A program made the translations under genes and the position numbers. A stretch of DNA of 64,000 nucleotides from Muscardinus avellanarius (Eukaryota; Chordata; Mammalia; Rodentia; Gliridae). Position 1 is the stretch's first letter, and every line of letters begins with the position of its first letter. The notes under the pieces were generated by a model. That model was not told where the DNA came from and searched no databases. It worked only from the letters and a program-made list of their open reading frames with translations. Below are positions 9,553-19,412 of the stretch, piece by piece. The stretch lies in NCBI GenBank assembly GCA_963383645.1, contig OY726563.1:34130331-34194330 (forward strand). Reading direction: 5' to 3'.

Positions 9553-9781
9553 GATATTTATTTATTTATTTATTTATTTTTGGTGGTACTGGGGGTGGAA
9601 CCCAGAGGCTTTCTACCTCCAGGCTATACTCCCAGACCCATTTTATATTTTTTTGGAAACAGGGTCTCACTAAGTTGCTGAGAGCCTCACTAAGTAGCTG
9701 AGGCTGGCTTCGAACCTGCACGATCCTCCTGTCTCAGCCTCCCAAGCACGGGGATTACAAGCGTGCGCCACCATGCCCGGC
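9553..9781 (-). mobile_element. B1-dID SINE type 2 with (TTTA)n tail
   Basis: GGTGGTACTGGGGGTGGAAC ... ATACTCCCAGACCC ... CGTGCGCCACCATGCCCGGC, inserted in the reverse MaLR. Confidence 0.93.
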
Positions 9782-10000
9782 TTATTTATTTATTTTGTAG
9801 TACTTGGGATTGAACCCAGGGACATTCTATCTCTGAGCTACAACCCTAGCCCAAGTTTTAGTTTTTATTTAGAAACACTAAAGTAAGCTAAGTAAGTAGC
9901 TGAGTGAGGAGCTAAGTAAGTAGCTGAGGCTGGCTGTGAACCTGTGATCCTTCTATCTCAGCCTGCCTAGGATTACAAGTGTGTACCACCATGCCCGGCT
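9782..10000 (-). mobile_element. B1-dID SINE, older, with internal duplication
   Basis: A reverse dimer whose left monomer repeats the AGTAAGTAGCTGAG segment (9890-9930). It abuts the preceding SINE. Confidence 0.88.
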
Positions 10001-10375
10001 AAGAAAAGCTCACAGTTTTGGAGGTTCAAGGACCTGTGCTGGCATTGGCTCAGCTCTGGTGAGGGCCTTCCTGGCTGTATCACATCATGGCAGACAGCAA
10101 TGGCAGGAATGCACGCACAGCCAGATTACATTGCCAAACAGGAAGCCAGAGATGGGGAGAGGCCAGGTGCAGACTTTTATAACAATCCTCTTGCATGGGC
10201 TGATCAGGGTCCCATGAGAAACACCTTAGTCCCTTTCGAGGGACAACTCCAATTTACCTAGGACTTCCCGCTAGGCTCTCCCTTTTAAAGGTACCGTTAG
10301 CTCCCATATTGCCACACTGGGGTCCAAGCTCCCAACATATGAAACTTTGAGGGGGTCAAGGACATCCAAAATACA
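10001..10375 (-). mobile_element. MaLR LTR (reverse), second piece
   Basis: AAGCTCACAGTTTTGGAGG ... CATCATGGCAG ... CATGAGAAACACC ... CAACATATGAAACTTTG is a reverse MaLR (MST/MLT1-type) LTR in the expected order. It joins the 9146-9202 piece once the inserts are removed. Confidence 0.7.
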
Positions 10376-10437
10376 ACAGCTCTGAATAAATGTTAGCCCT
10401 TGTCCTTGCCTTTGCCATCATTGTTATTACAGTTTCC
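10376..10437 (+). mobile_element. MIR, terminal segment
   Basis: TGAATAAATGTTAGCCC and ATTGTTATTAC are the MIR 3' terminus, completing the element begun at 8700. Confidence 0.6.
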
Positions 10438-11036
10438 TGTACCAGTATCGGGAATGGCCTAGGAAGATTTGAGAAAGCTCTGATTATTAATGTATTTCAA
10501 AAATAATTGTGTCAAAATGGCGGCAGACCTGGAGAGGGAAAGGCTTGGCTTTGGTCCGGAAGCAAACAGCTCTTGAAACTTAGATTGACTTAGCTAAAAG
10601 TAATTAGCAAGTTAATAGGACCAGGAGCTAGGGCTTCCTCTTTCTAAAGACAGATTTATGGGATAGTCTAGGGAGGAAGGAGCAGGGGGTTGACCTTGTC
10701 CTTCATGAAAGGAGACACCTTGCCACACCTTGCTGGGGGAGGTACCTTACAGGGTAAGGGGAGGTACCTTACAGGGAAGGTCACTGCCTCAGAATTACGT
10801 AAACAAGATGGAGGTCATGGGTATAAACAGTCCGGTCCGCGCGCTGTATCTTGGGGGTGGTGAATTGGCTCTATCTTTTTAATAAACTTCTTTAAACCTT
10901 CAGCAAGTGTTTGAATTATTTATACTTATCCTTAGCTCAGGACAAGAACCCACTTTTTTTTTCTTTCTGTTTATTGGGTTTTGTTGTGGTTTGAGGGAAA
11001 TTGTGTCCGGGACCCTAACAGGGGTCTTCGGGGACA
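10438..11036 (+). mobile_element. solo LTR with 6-bp TSD (betaretrovirus-like ERV)
   Basis: The unit starts TGTACCAGTATCGGG and ends CTTCGGGGACA. It is flanked by GTTTCC at 10432-10437 and 11037-11042. A 6-bp duplication is typical of class II (ERVK-like) insertions. TATAAA lies at 10822-10827 and AATAAA at 10881-10886. A second copy of the family lies on the - strand at 53.9-54.6 kb. No internal region is present here, so this is a recombined solo LTR. Repeated GGAGGTACCTTACAGGG units occur at 10739-10780. Confidence 0.8.
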
Positions 11037-12060
11037 GTTTCCCCAAAACCATATTCCCACACTGTACCATATTTCACCGTAATATTTCCGTGATGTTTTT
11101 CTAATCTTTTTAATGCAAATATGTTATACGAAAGCCAAGCCATATTAAAGAGACCTTTCATGTTTAAATATGAAATGAATTTACCAGTGACTGTTTACAA
11201 AAGCAGAAATAGAAATGCTAAAGTTTGTTGAATTGAATGAAAGGAAAATAAAAGCAACAAATTATAGGATCAAGTAGGCCTCAAATAAATTGATGTTGTT
11301 GTCATTTGGATGTCATAACAATGATTCAAATACCAAGGCAAGAATTATTCTTTATATAACAGGATTTACAGGCCTAAAAATGTAGAATCTGTCTTGTAGG
11401 CTTAAAAGAGATTCTGTCATAATTTTTTAAGCATATACATTTTCGTGCATGACAGCAGGGGGCAGCTTTATTAGCGACATTTATCAGTTAAGTAGTAATT
11501 CATCCCTGATCTCTTGGCCTGCACATTTTACTCTTATCAGGTGGAGTCAACAAGCAAATGTATGTCATACTTCTGTTTATATACTCTAGGGTATTTATTT
11601 GCTTAATAAATCCTATTGGTGATTTCAAATGTTGGCCAATCCAGGTTCCCTTGTAAGAAAAAAAATGTAAGAGTTATTAAATTTCGTTATAATTATGAGC
11701 CACAAAAGCCACTTCAAGCCAATTGATGGCCACTGATGGAAATAACAAGGAGTGCCAATAAAATTTCAATTAGTCATTTCACGAAGAGACCCTCCATCTT
11801 CACAACTCAGGCCTTTATCCTATTACGTTGTCACAGCTTTGGTAATTCACTACAGGGTCTTATATTTGTGTTGACTGGTGACATATTCTGACACATGTTA
11901 AAGATGTAACACGGCAAAAGTTTCATTAGATTTTGATTAGCATAATCAACACAAAACATAAAACATATTGCTGATTTTTAGTCTCCAGCGTTTCGAAAAA
12001 CAGCTTAATAAGTTGAGAGAGTATATGTGGAGAGACCATTTAAAATATGCTTGGTCTTTA
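11037..12060. other. repeat-free block, possible conserved non-coding region
   Basis: More than 1 kb with no SINE, L1 or LTR, in a window where a SINE falls every few hundred bases. The composition is AT-rich. There are no convincing reading frames. It contains a CTCF-like core at 11452-11466. It may be under constraint, but only cross-species alignment could show that. Confidence 0.45.
11452..11466 (+). promoter_or_regulatory. CTCF-like motif
   Basis: ACAGCAGGGGGCAGC closely matches the CTCF core (CCAGCAGGGGGCGC-type). It is a single site in the repeat-free block. Confidence 0.5.
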
Positions 12061-12240
12061 TTATGTTCTCTTAAATATAATTAATAATATAATATAAATA
12101 ATATAAATAATATAAATAATATAAATAATAATATTAATTATTAATATTAATTATTATATTAATTAATATTAATTAATTTAATTAATTAATATTAATTATT
12201 ATATTAATTAATTAAATAATATAAATAAATTTAATTTCCT
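12061..12240. repeat. AT-only low-complexity tract (TTAATATTAA units)
   Basis: About 180 bp of almost pure A/T built from ATATAAATA and TTAATATTAA units. Many are self-complementary, so it could extrude hairpins or act as an unwinding/matrix-attachment-like tract. Confidence 0.9.
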
Positions 12241-12295
12241 AGTGAGCTCAGATTTTCACATCGAAAGAGGTAGGATCCCTTTAAAATATAGTTAC

Positions 12296-12416
12296 AAACT
12301 AGGCACAGCAGAACATGCCTGTGGTCTCAGCTGCTCAGGAGGTAGGGGTGGGAGAATCACATGAGCCCAGGAGTTTGGAGCCAGCCTGAACAACATGGCA
12401 AGACTAAAAAAAAAAA
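12296..12416 (+). mobile_element. 7SL-derived monomer (FLAM/PB1-like)
   Basis: CAGCTGCTCAGGAGG ... GAATCACATGAGCCCAGGAG ... GCCAGCCTGAACAACATGGC then A-rich. It keeps GAGCCCAGGAGTTTGGAG, which is absent from the local B1-dID left monomer, and it has no ID half. I read it as an older free 7SL monomer. Confidence 0.65.
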
Positions 12417-12474
12417 TCAAGTAATAGACATATCTAAGTTTGAGCGCAGAGAATTTAGAAAGGAAAAGCTGAAT

Positions 12475-12867
12475 TTTGTGTGTGTGGTACTAAGGACTGA
12501 ACTCAAGGACACGCTCCCTCTAAGCTACACCCACAGCCCTATTTTATTTATTTATTTCGCGGTACTGGGGATGGAACCCAGGGGCATTCTACCTCTTAGC
12601 TACACCCCCAGCCCTGTTTTTTTTTTAATTCTTTATTTTGAAACAGGGTCTCACTAAGTTGCAAGGGTCCTCAGAGGCTGTGAACTGAGATCCTCCTGTC
12701 TGAGGCTCCCAAATGCTGGAACTACAAGCATGTGCCACCACGCCCAGCTTTTTATTTTTTAATTTTGAAATAAGGTCTAAGTTGCTGAGGCTGGCCTCAA
12801 ATCTGCAATCTTCCTATCTCAGCCTCCCAAGTACTGAAATTATAGTTGTAGGTCACCTCTCCCAGCA
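12475..12867 (-). mobile_element. SINE nested in a SINE linker
   Basis: Outer right monomer at 12475-12540, inner full dimer (type 1, GCGGTACTGGGGATGG) at 12546-12749, and outer left monomer at 12750-12867. Confidence 0.88.
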
Positions 12868-12888
12868 AAAGTGAAGTTGGGCTTTTTT

Positions 12889-13110
12889 ATTTATTTATTT
12901 ATTTTGTGTGTGTGGTACTGAGGGTGGAGCCCAGGGGCTTTTCTACCTCTGGGCTATACTTCCAAACCTATTTTATAGGTTATTTGGAAACAGGGTCTCA
13001 CTAAGTTGCTGAGAGCTTCACTAAATAGTTGAGGCTGGCTTTGAACCTGTGCCCTCCTGTCTCAGCCTCCAAAGCGCTGGGCCACCAGTGTGAGCCACCG
13101 CGCCTGGCTT
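12889..13110 (-). mobile_element. B1-dID SINE type 2 with TSD
   Basis: Reverse copy flanked by AAGTTGGGCTTTTTT at 12874-12888 and again from 13111. The T tail and TTTA units are merged into the left flank. Confidence 0.93.
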
Positions 13111-13395
13111 AAGTTGGGCTTTTTTTAAGCTAATATTTTTTAGATAGGCATTTGAAAGAACTTTTTTTTCTCTAGGACAAAAGATGGGGGCGGGGAGCTT
13201 TGACGCCTGGTGAAGGTTAGCATTTTCTGAGTGGTGAAATTCCACTGCCGGAGACTACCCATTCCTTATTCCTGGAGGAGGTTTGCCTCTGTTAAAAGAT
13301 TTAGCGTGAGTTCAAATGCACATTCTTGTGGATTCTGGAGAGGTGGTAAGTAATACTCATTACATCTCAGTGATTGTTTTTCCTTTACACTCAGG

Positions 13396-13770
13396 TGTTG
13401 TGAGGGTTTCAATTTAGAATGCTCCCAGACTTCCTGTGGTAGACAAGGCAGCCATGTTGGAGGAAGGACTTGATTGCTGGGGAGGGGGTCCCTGGGGGCC
13501 TGGGCCAGGACAGTGTATTCACCTGCTGGCTGCAGCAGCTTCCTCTCTTCTCTTCCTGCCGCCATGAACCGACACAAGCTCTCACCCTCATCTTTGGCTT
13601 CCACCCCCACCCCATGATCCCCTGAGGACCCGGAGCCCCGGCTTCTAGTTGGAAGTTGACCTAATACGGACTGAACTCTCCTGAACCGTGAGCAAATACA
13701 TCTTTCTCCCTCTAAGTTTTGTGCACGGGTCAGGTGTTGGATCATAGTTCTGAGAATGCTGGCCGAAACA
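13396..13770 (+). mobile_element. MaLR LTR, squirrel type
   Basis: TGTTGTGAGGG...AGAATGCTCCC, GGGGTCCCTGGGGGCCTGG, TTCCTGCCGCCATGA, CTGAACCGTGAGCAAATAC and a terminal GCTGGCCGAAACA follow the MaLR LTR order (TG to CA, 375 bp). The 26.2 kb copy is related. Confidence 0.7.
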
Positions 13771-14233
13771 AATGTTTATATTATCCTCATTGTTCTTCGA
13801 TTTTCTGCGGTCTTCATTTATGTCTTAGTTGGAGTCCTCCAGAAGCCAACTTGGGTTCACGTGCAAGTAGTTCATTTGACTGGTGAGAAACACCACTCAG
13901 TAGTTAGGAGTAAGTCCAGGAAGTGCAGACAATGAAGGGTGGGTTATCTAGTAAGACCTGAGTGTGTGCCACTGCTGCCCGATCCCACCAGGGAACTCTG
14001 AGAAATGGTGTAGAACTTGGGCCTCAGTCGTTCCACATTAGTTGACAGGAGGCTGGGGTGCCGATACACTAACAATGCCTAGGCTTTGGTTGTGGGCTTG
14101 CTTTAGGGGTTGTTAAATCCTCCACACTTCCAGTCGGCCATCCTCCAGCAGACACTGGCAATTGGGGCACAAGACGTTGGTAGGGCATCTGCTCCTGGTT
14201 ATCTCAGAGGATTTCTGTAAGAAATTATTACAC
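13771..14233. other. unassigned, possibly an old reverse LTR
   Basis: GAGTCCTCCAGAAGCCAAC ... GCAAGTAGTTCATTTGAC looks like a reverse ancient LTR, but I cannot name the family. Confidence 0.3.
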
Positions 14234-14446
14234 GGCCGGGCGTGGTGGCGCACGCTTGTAATCCCAGCATTGGGGAGGCTGAGACCGGAGGGTCGCGGTT
14301 CGCGGACAGCCTCAGCTACTACCTAGTGAGGCCCTCTGCAACTTAGTGAGACCCTGTTTCAAAATAAAGCATATAAAATAGGGCAGGGGGTGTAGCTCGG
14401 AGGTCGAATGCCCCTGGGTTCCATCCCCAGACCCGCAAAAAAAGGG
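14234..14446 (+). mobile_element. young B1-dID SINE type 1 with perfect TSD
   Basis: A CpG-rich full copy (GGCCGGGCGTGGTGGCGCACG). The 15-mer AAGAAATTATTACAC flanks it at 14219-14233 and 14447-14461. Confidence 0.95.
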
Positions 14447-14476
14447 AAGAAATTATTACACATAAAGAATTTAGAA

Positions 14477-14911
14477 GCCAGGCGTGGTGGCTCACACTTG
14501 TAATTCCAGTACTTGGGAGGCTGAGACAAGAGGATCACAGTTTGCGGACAGCCTCAGCTACTTAGTGAGGCCCTCTGCAACTTAGACCCTGTTTCAAAAT
14601 AAAGAACAAGCCGGGCATAATGGTGCACGCTTGTAATCCCAGCATTCGGGAGGTGGAGACAGGAGGATCGCGGTTTGTGGGCAACCTCAGCTTCTTGGTG
14701 AGGCCCTCTGCAACTCAGTGAGACGAGGCCCTGTTTCAAAAAAATAAAAACACTAAAAAATAGGGCTGGGGGTGTAGCTCGGAGGTAAAATGCCCCTGGG
14801 TTCCATTCCTAGTACCGCAAAAATAATAATAATAGTAATAAAGAATAAAAAATAGGGCTGGGGGTATAGCTTAGAGGTAGAAAGCCCCTGGGTTCCATCC
14901 CCAGTATTGCA

Positions 14912-14927
<16 letters not shown>
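14477..14927 (+). mobile_element. SINE nested in a SINE linker
   Basis: Outer left monomer at 14477-14608, inner full dimer at 14610-14824 with an (AAT)n tail, and outer right monomer at about 14836-14927. The outer linker text AATAAAGAATAAAAAATAGGG resumes after the inner tail. Confidence 0.9.

Positions 14928-14981
<54 letters not shown>
14928..14981. repeat. (AT)n microsatellite
   Basis: About 27 AT units at the end of the outer SINE tail. Confidence 0.97.
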
Positions 14982-14984
<3 letters not shown>

Positions 14985-15031
14985 TTTTAGAATAATGCCT
15001 GGCAGAGAGTAGGGATGCAAGATTAGTTTAA

Positions 15032-15224
15032 GCCGGGCCTGGCGGCGCACGCTTGTAATCCCAGCATTTGGGAGGCTGAGATAGGAGGATCGCGGTTCGA
15101 GGACAGCCACAGCTTCTTAGTGAGGCCCTCTGCAACTAGTGAGACCCTGTTTCAAACGAAAGAATAAAAAACAGGGCTGGGGTGTCGCTCAAAGGTACAA
15201 TGTCCCTTGGTTCCATACCCAGTA

Positions 15225-15262
<38 letters not shown>
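15032..15262 (+). mobile_element. B1-dID SINE type 1 with (CA)n tail and TSD
   Basis: GATTAGTTTAA at 15021-15031 and GATTAGTTCAA at 15263-15273 flank the unit. The tail is (AC)n from about 15226. Confidence 0.93.
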
Positions 15263-15264
<2 letters not shown>

Positions 15265-15341
15265 TTAGTTCAATTGTTTTTCATAACATTTGCTTTCTTT
15301 TTGTTGTCGTTTTTTATTTTAATATATCATGATTCACTTTT

Positions 15342-15431
15342 ATTTATTTATTTATTTTGCAGCACTGGGGATCCTCCTGTCTCAGAGCCTCCCAAATGCT
15401 GGGATTACAAGCGTGCGCCGCCACGCCCGCC
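15342..15431 (-). mobile_element. B1-dID SINE with large internal deletion
   Basis: GCAGCACTGGGGATCCTCC joins the tip of the right monomer straight to the left monomer (CTCAGAGCCTCCC...GCCGCCACGCCCGCC). About 110 bp are missing. Confidence 0.8.
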
Positions 15432-15489
15432 CTCATTCTTTCATCTTTAAGCATTCAATATTTCATTTAACATATTTCACTTTTTATAC

Positions 15490-15924
15490 TTTTTTTGCGG
15501 GTCTGGGGATGGAACCCAGGGGCAGTCTACCTCCAAGCTACACTCCCAGCCCCCCTTTTTCTTTTTTTGCGGGTCTGGGGCTGGAACCCAGAGGCACTTG
15601 ACTTCCAAGCTGCACCCCCTGCCCTATTTTTTATTCTTTATTTTGAAACAGGGTCTCAGTGAGTTGGGGACAGCCTCACTAAGTAGCTGAGGCTGTCCCC
15701 GAATCCCGATCCTCCTGTCTCAGCCTCCGGGAATGCTGGGATTACAAGCGTGCGCCACCACGCCCGGCTTTCCAGCCCCTTTTTTGATTCTTTATTTTGA
15801 AGTAGGGTCTCACTAAGTTGCTGAGGGCCTCACCAAGTGGCTGAGGCTGGCTACAAACCTGTGGTCCTCCTGTCTCAGCCTCCCAAGTGCTGGGATTACT
15901 AGCGTGTGCCACCACGCCCGGCTT
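15490..15924 (-). mobile_element. SINE nested in a SINE linker
   Basis: Outer right monomer at 15490-15557, inner full dimer at 15558-15769, and outer left monomer at 15770-15924. CCAGCCCC occurs on both sides of the inner copy. Confidence 0.9.
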
Positions 15925-15925
15925 C

Positions 15926-16320
15926 ACTTTTTTTTTTATATATTTTTATTGGTGCATTGTGGTACATCATGGTGAGGTACAAAGTGATAAACACACTTGG
16001 TGCATTTCCCTCCGCGTCCTCCCTCCCTCCCTCCTCCCTCCCTCCCTCCTCCCTCCCTCCCTCCCTCCCCATACAAGTTAGCGAGATTGGTAGTGCTGCT
16101 TTCATATATGGGCAGAGAATTACTTGAACAGTCCCCTTCCTCAATCCTCTTCTTCCTTCCCCTCCTCCCTCTATCCCCTTCCAGTATTCTACCGGTCTCT
16201 CTAATGATTTGCTTCCTGATTTCTTTCTAGCTTCCACACATCAGAGACCGGTCCACCCTTAACTTTCTGAGACCGGCAGCTCTCACTCAGCATAATAATG
16301 AACCACTCTTCTTGTTCCAG
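15926..16320 (-). mobile_element. LINE-1 3' end (reverse)
   Basis: TTTTATTGGTGCATTGTGG, then a (CCCT)n-rich stretch at 16013-16068, then TAGCTTCCACACATCAGAG and CTCAGCATAATAATG. This is the reverse complement of an L1 tail, polypurine-rich 3' UTR and ORF2 end. The polypurine tract on the - strand could form a G-quadruplex. Confidence 0.75.
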
Positions 16321-16785
16321 GACTTTCTTAGATGCTGGTGCTCCCTCTCAGAAATCTCCGTCCTCTGGCAGGGCCATCTCTTACTGTCTCATCCAGTGGC
16401 CGCTTGTGTAATTAGTACCCTTATCCATGGTGTGGAGTCCCCCACCCCGCTGCCCGCCCGGGAGCTCTCCTGAAAATCCCGCAGCAATTCAGATCTCTCC
16501 CCCCCAAGCAGCTCCCAGTGCTTTAGGTACAAATTTTGATGCAAAAGGAAGAGAGAAAAAATGCACATTTAAATGGAATACCCAAAGGCTCCCATCTGGC
16601 AGGGCTCCCTGTGGGTGAGTCTTCTTTCCAGGGCCAGGTGGTTTCTGTGTCGCCTGCACCAACATTCGGGAAACACCGGCCCCAGGATAAGGCTCCAACA
16701 CTCAGGGCAAGATGGAGAGTTCAGTGTCCAGCCCCTGCTCATTTCTTTGGCCTCCTCTCCTGACCCCGTCTGTCCCAAACGTCAG
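16321..16785. other. unassigned GC-rich spacer
   Basis: About 465 bp. Overlapping frames of 60-90 codons occur on both strands, which is what GC-rich non-coding DNA gives. I recognise no family. Confidence 0.4.
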
Positions 16786-16995
16786 CCCCAGCAGCACAAC
16801 ACTCTCCAGACGTCTTTTCACCCCTCCTCTGCCCAGCTCATTTCACCTTGCTGATTCTTACTCCCTCTTACTCAAGGATTTCCTCTATCTTAGCTCCAAG
16901 CTGGGTGGGCTCTGCTCCTTGGGGTGCTGCTAATGCTTTATAGGTACTAATGTCATCGCACTTACCACACTGTGTTTGAAATATCTTTTTAGGTC
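16786..16995 (+). mobile_element. L2 fragment
   Basis: TCATTTCACCTTGCTGATTC ... AAGGATTTCCTC ... ATCGCACTTACCACACTG ... TTTGAAATATC ... GTCTGTCTG follows the L2 3' region order. Confidence 0.6.
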
Positions 16996-17021
16996 TGTCT
17001 GTCTGTCTGTTTCTCTCTCTC

Positions 17022-17052
<31 letters not shown>

Positions 17053-17212
17053 GTGGTACTGGGGTTCCTGGAAGCCCTTCTACCTCCGGGCTACACTCCC
17101 AGACCTATTTTATACTTTTTTATTTGGAAACAGGGTCTCTTTGAACCTGCGCCATCCCCCTGTCTCCACCTCCCAAGCGCGGGGATTACAATTGTGCGCC
17201 ACCACGCCCAGC
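16996..17212 (-). mobile_element. B1-dID SINE type 2b
   Basis: GGTACTGGGGTTCCTGGAAG then CAGGGTCTCTTTGAACCTGCG, ending CCACGCCCAGC at 17212. GGTCTGTCT flanks both ends. The tail is fused with (TCTG)n, (TC)n and a T20 run. Confidence 0.9.
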
Positions 17213-17242
17213 GGTCTGTCTCTTTTAATAGACTGACTGAGG

Positions 17243-17672
17243 AACCACGCATGGTGGTGCAGATTTGTAATCCCAGCATTTGGGAGGCTGAGACCCAGAG
17301 GATCATGGTTTGCGGACAGCCTTCGCAACGCAGTAAGATCCTGCTTCAAAAATTAAAAAGCCAGCCAGGCGTGGTGCGCACGCTTGTAGTCCCAGCATTA
17401 GGGAGGCTGAGACCTGAGGATCGCGGTTTGCGGACAGCATCAGCTAATTAGTGAGGCCCTCTGCAACTCAGTGAGACCCGGTTTCATAATAAAGAATAAA
17501 AATAAAATAGGGCATGGGGTGTAGCTCGGAGGTAGAATGCCCCTTGATTCCATCCCCAGACCTGCAAAATAATAAATAAATAAATAATAAAAAGACTGAA
17601 AATAGGGCTGGGAGTGTAGCTTGGAGGTAGAATGCCCTGGGTTCCATCCCCAGTACTGAAAAAAAAAGGAAA
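17243..17672 (+). mobile_element. SINE nested in a SINE linker
   Basis: Outer left monomer at 17243-17360, inner dimer at 17364-17588, and outer right monomer at about 17589-17672. Confidence 0.87.
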
Positions 17673-18299
17673 AAAACAGAGTGACTGTGGGAACCCTGAG
17701 AATAGAGACCATGCCGTATTAATCTCCGCACCTCTAGTACAATTGGCACCGAGTCCGGAGAGCAGCAAGAGGAGGGGAGGAAGAAAGAAAGGGATGGTGT
17801 CAGTAGGGGAGAAGACACAGAGAGATGAGACATGCAAAGAATTTATTAAAGAAACACCTCTGATTGAAAGTGTGGGGGGATTGGAGGGCTACTGCTCCTC
17901 CACCTTGATGATGAAAGGAGAGAGAAAAGCAAGGAAGGAGGTCCAGTGGAAGCCGCTGGGGCCACAGTGAGTGTGAGGGAGGTCGCCAAGGCCAGTGGGC
18001 GTCCTTGAGCCAAAGTTAGGGGTTTCCATGTCTCAGCAGCGGGGCGGAGGCTGTGGGAAGTGGGCCTCACTCGGCACAGCTCGAGATCTGCGAGATGAAC
18101 TGTCATGGCCGAGGAAGGCCGGAGAAGGGGCTGGGGGAGGGGAGAAGAGGGAAGAGAACAGGGAGACAGGGAGATGGAGCAAATGAAAGTTTGACAGTTG
18201 GGATAGTAACAAATCCACATGAAGTCTGGCTGCTGGACTGGGGGTAAGGAGATCAAGCCGCTCAGGAGTGGGAAGGAGACCCCGTGTTGGGATCCTGGT
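17673..18299. other. unassigned purine-rich spacer
   Basis: About 630 bp, GC- and purine-rich (GGAGAAGAGGGAAGAGAAC near 18135). AATTTATTAAAG at 17840 could be an old LTR polyadenylation region. Frames up to 152 codons on the - strand are biased pyrimidine translations and show no family motif. Confidence 0.4.
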
Positions 18300-18382
18300 C
18301 TCATTCGTGACTACTGTGTGACTGGGCGACGTCAGCACTCTGTGCACTGTTTCCCAAACTCTGAACTAAGTATTACTATCTG
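18300..18382 (+). mobile_element. MIR fragment
   Basis: CTACTGTGTGACTGGGCG ... GCACTGTTTCCCAAACTC matches the MIR core. Confidence 0.5.
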
Positions 18383-18688
18383 AGGCCAGACATGCCTATA
18401 ATCCTAGTACTTGAAAGGACTTGAGATGGGAGGACTGCCGGTTTGAGGCCAGTGTGTGGCAACTTAAGTGAGACCCTGTTTCAAAATAAACACTAAAATG
18501 CAAGCCGGGTGTGCTGGCCCATGCTTGTAATCTCAGCATTTGGGAGGCTGAGACTAGAGGATTGTGGTTCAAAGACAGCCTCAGCTAGGTCCTTTGCAAC
18601 TCAGTGAGACCTGGTTTCAAAATAAAGAATAAAAAATAGGGCTGGGGGTGCAGCTCAGAGGTGGAACGCCCCTGGGTTCCAGCCCCAC
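18383..18688 (+). mobile_element. two B1-dID SINEs: left monomer then full dimer
   Basis: Old left monomer at 18383-18500 and a dimer at 18504-18688 that ends CCAGCCCCACTC without a tail. No matching outer right monomer is visible. Confidence 0.82.
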
Positions 18689-18864
18689 TCGGGCAGGGCA
18701 CACGGCCTCGCTCTCACCTAGCGGCTTTGCTTCTCTTTCGTGATCGTTTTTCTTGGTGGTGTGTGTCAGGAATTCGCACGGTGCTACTATTACCCATGCC
18801 ACTCAAAGTCACTAGTTACAAATTGCTCCAATTCCTTTTTAATGGCATTATAAAAAATTTAAAG

Positions 18865-19010
18865 TAATGGACATGGTTAAGAGCACAGCCATGTTCGTAA
18901 AAAGGAATCTAGAGTAAAACGCAAGTCTGTCGTTGAGCCCTGCCCTGCCACCTCCCTGCAATGTCCTTGTGTCTTCCATGGTGAGAAGGTTTTAATAAGC
19001 AGCTACGAGA
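18865..19010 (+). mobile_element. possible MIR fragment
   Basis: CATGGTTAAGAGCACAGCC and CCTGCCCTGCCACCTCCC resemble the MIR 5' half. The match is weak. Confidence 0.35.
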
Positions 19011-19068
19011 ATCCAGTATTCTAAGATTTCTGATTATAAATTGTCATAATTTATTAACTTATTCTTTA

Positions 19069-19222
19069 TTGGCCTGTGATCCCAGGAGTTTCACAGGTTT
19101 GAGGACAGCTTCAGCAACTGCATAGGACCCTGTTTCAAAATAAAAAATAAAGTAAAATAAGGTTGGAAGTATAGCTCAGAGGTAGAAAACCCTGGGTTCA
19201 ATTCCCAGGACTGAAAAAAAAA
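19069..19222 (+). mobile_element. B1-dID SINE, 5'-truncated, old
   Basis: Starts inside the left monomer (CCTGTGATCCCAGGAG) and ends CCCAGGACTG plus A-tail. Confidence 0.82.
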
Positions 19223-19262
19223 GTGCAAACAAAACAAACAAGCAAACAGAAAAAAAAAAAAA

Positions 19263-19412
19263 ATGGCCCGGTTTACCAGCAGCCTCAGCTACTCAGTGAG
19301 GCCCTTTGCAACTCAGTGAGACCCTGTTCCAAAATAAAGACTAAAAAGTAGGGCTGGGGTGTAACTCGGGGGTAGAATGCCCCTGGGTTCCACCCCAGTA
19401 CTGAAAAAAAAA
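19263..19412 (+). mobile_element. B1-dID SINE type 1, 5'-truncated
   Basis: Starts at CCAGCAGCCTCAGCTACTC, and the right monomer is intact. Confidence 0.85.

Noticed and set aside
10438..11036. 5' LTR with attached leader and primer-binding site near 11000
   Set aside because: The GTTTCC duplication at both ends and CA at 11036 place the whole stretch inside a solo LTR. GTGTCCGGGACC is part of U5, not a leader.
17846..18304. A 152-codon - strand frame
   Set aside because: Compositional bias of a purine-rich strand. No family resemblance and it ends in a MIR-like fragment.
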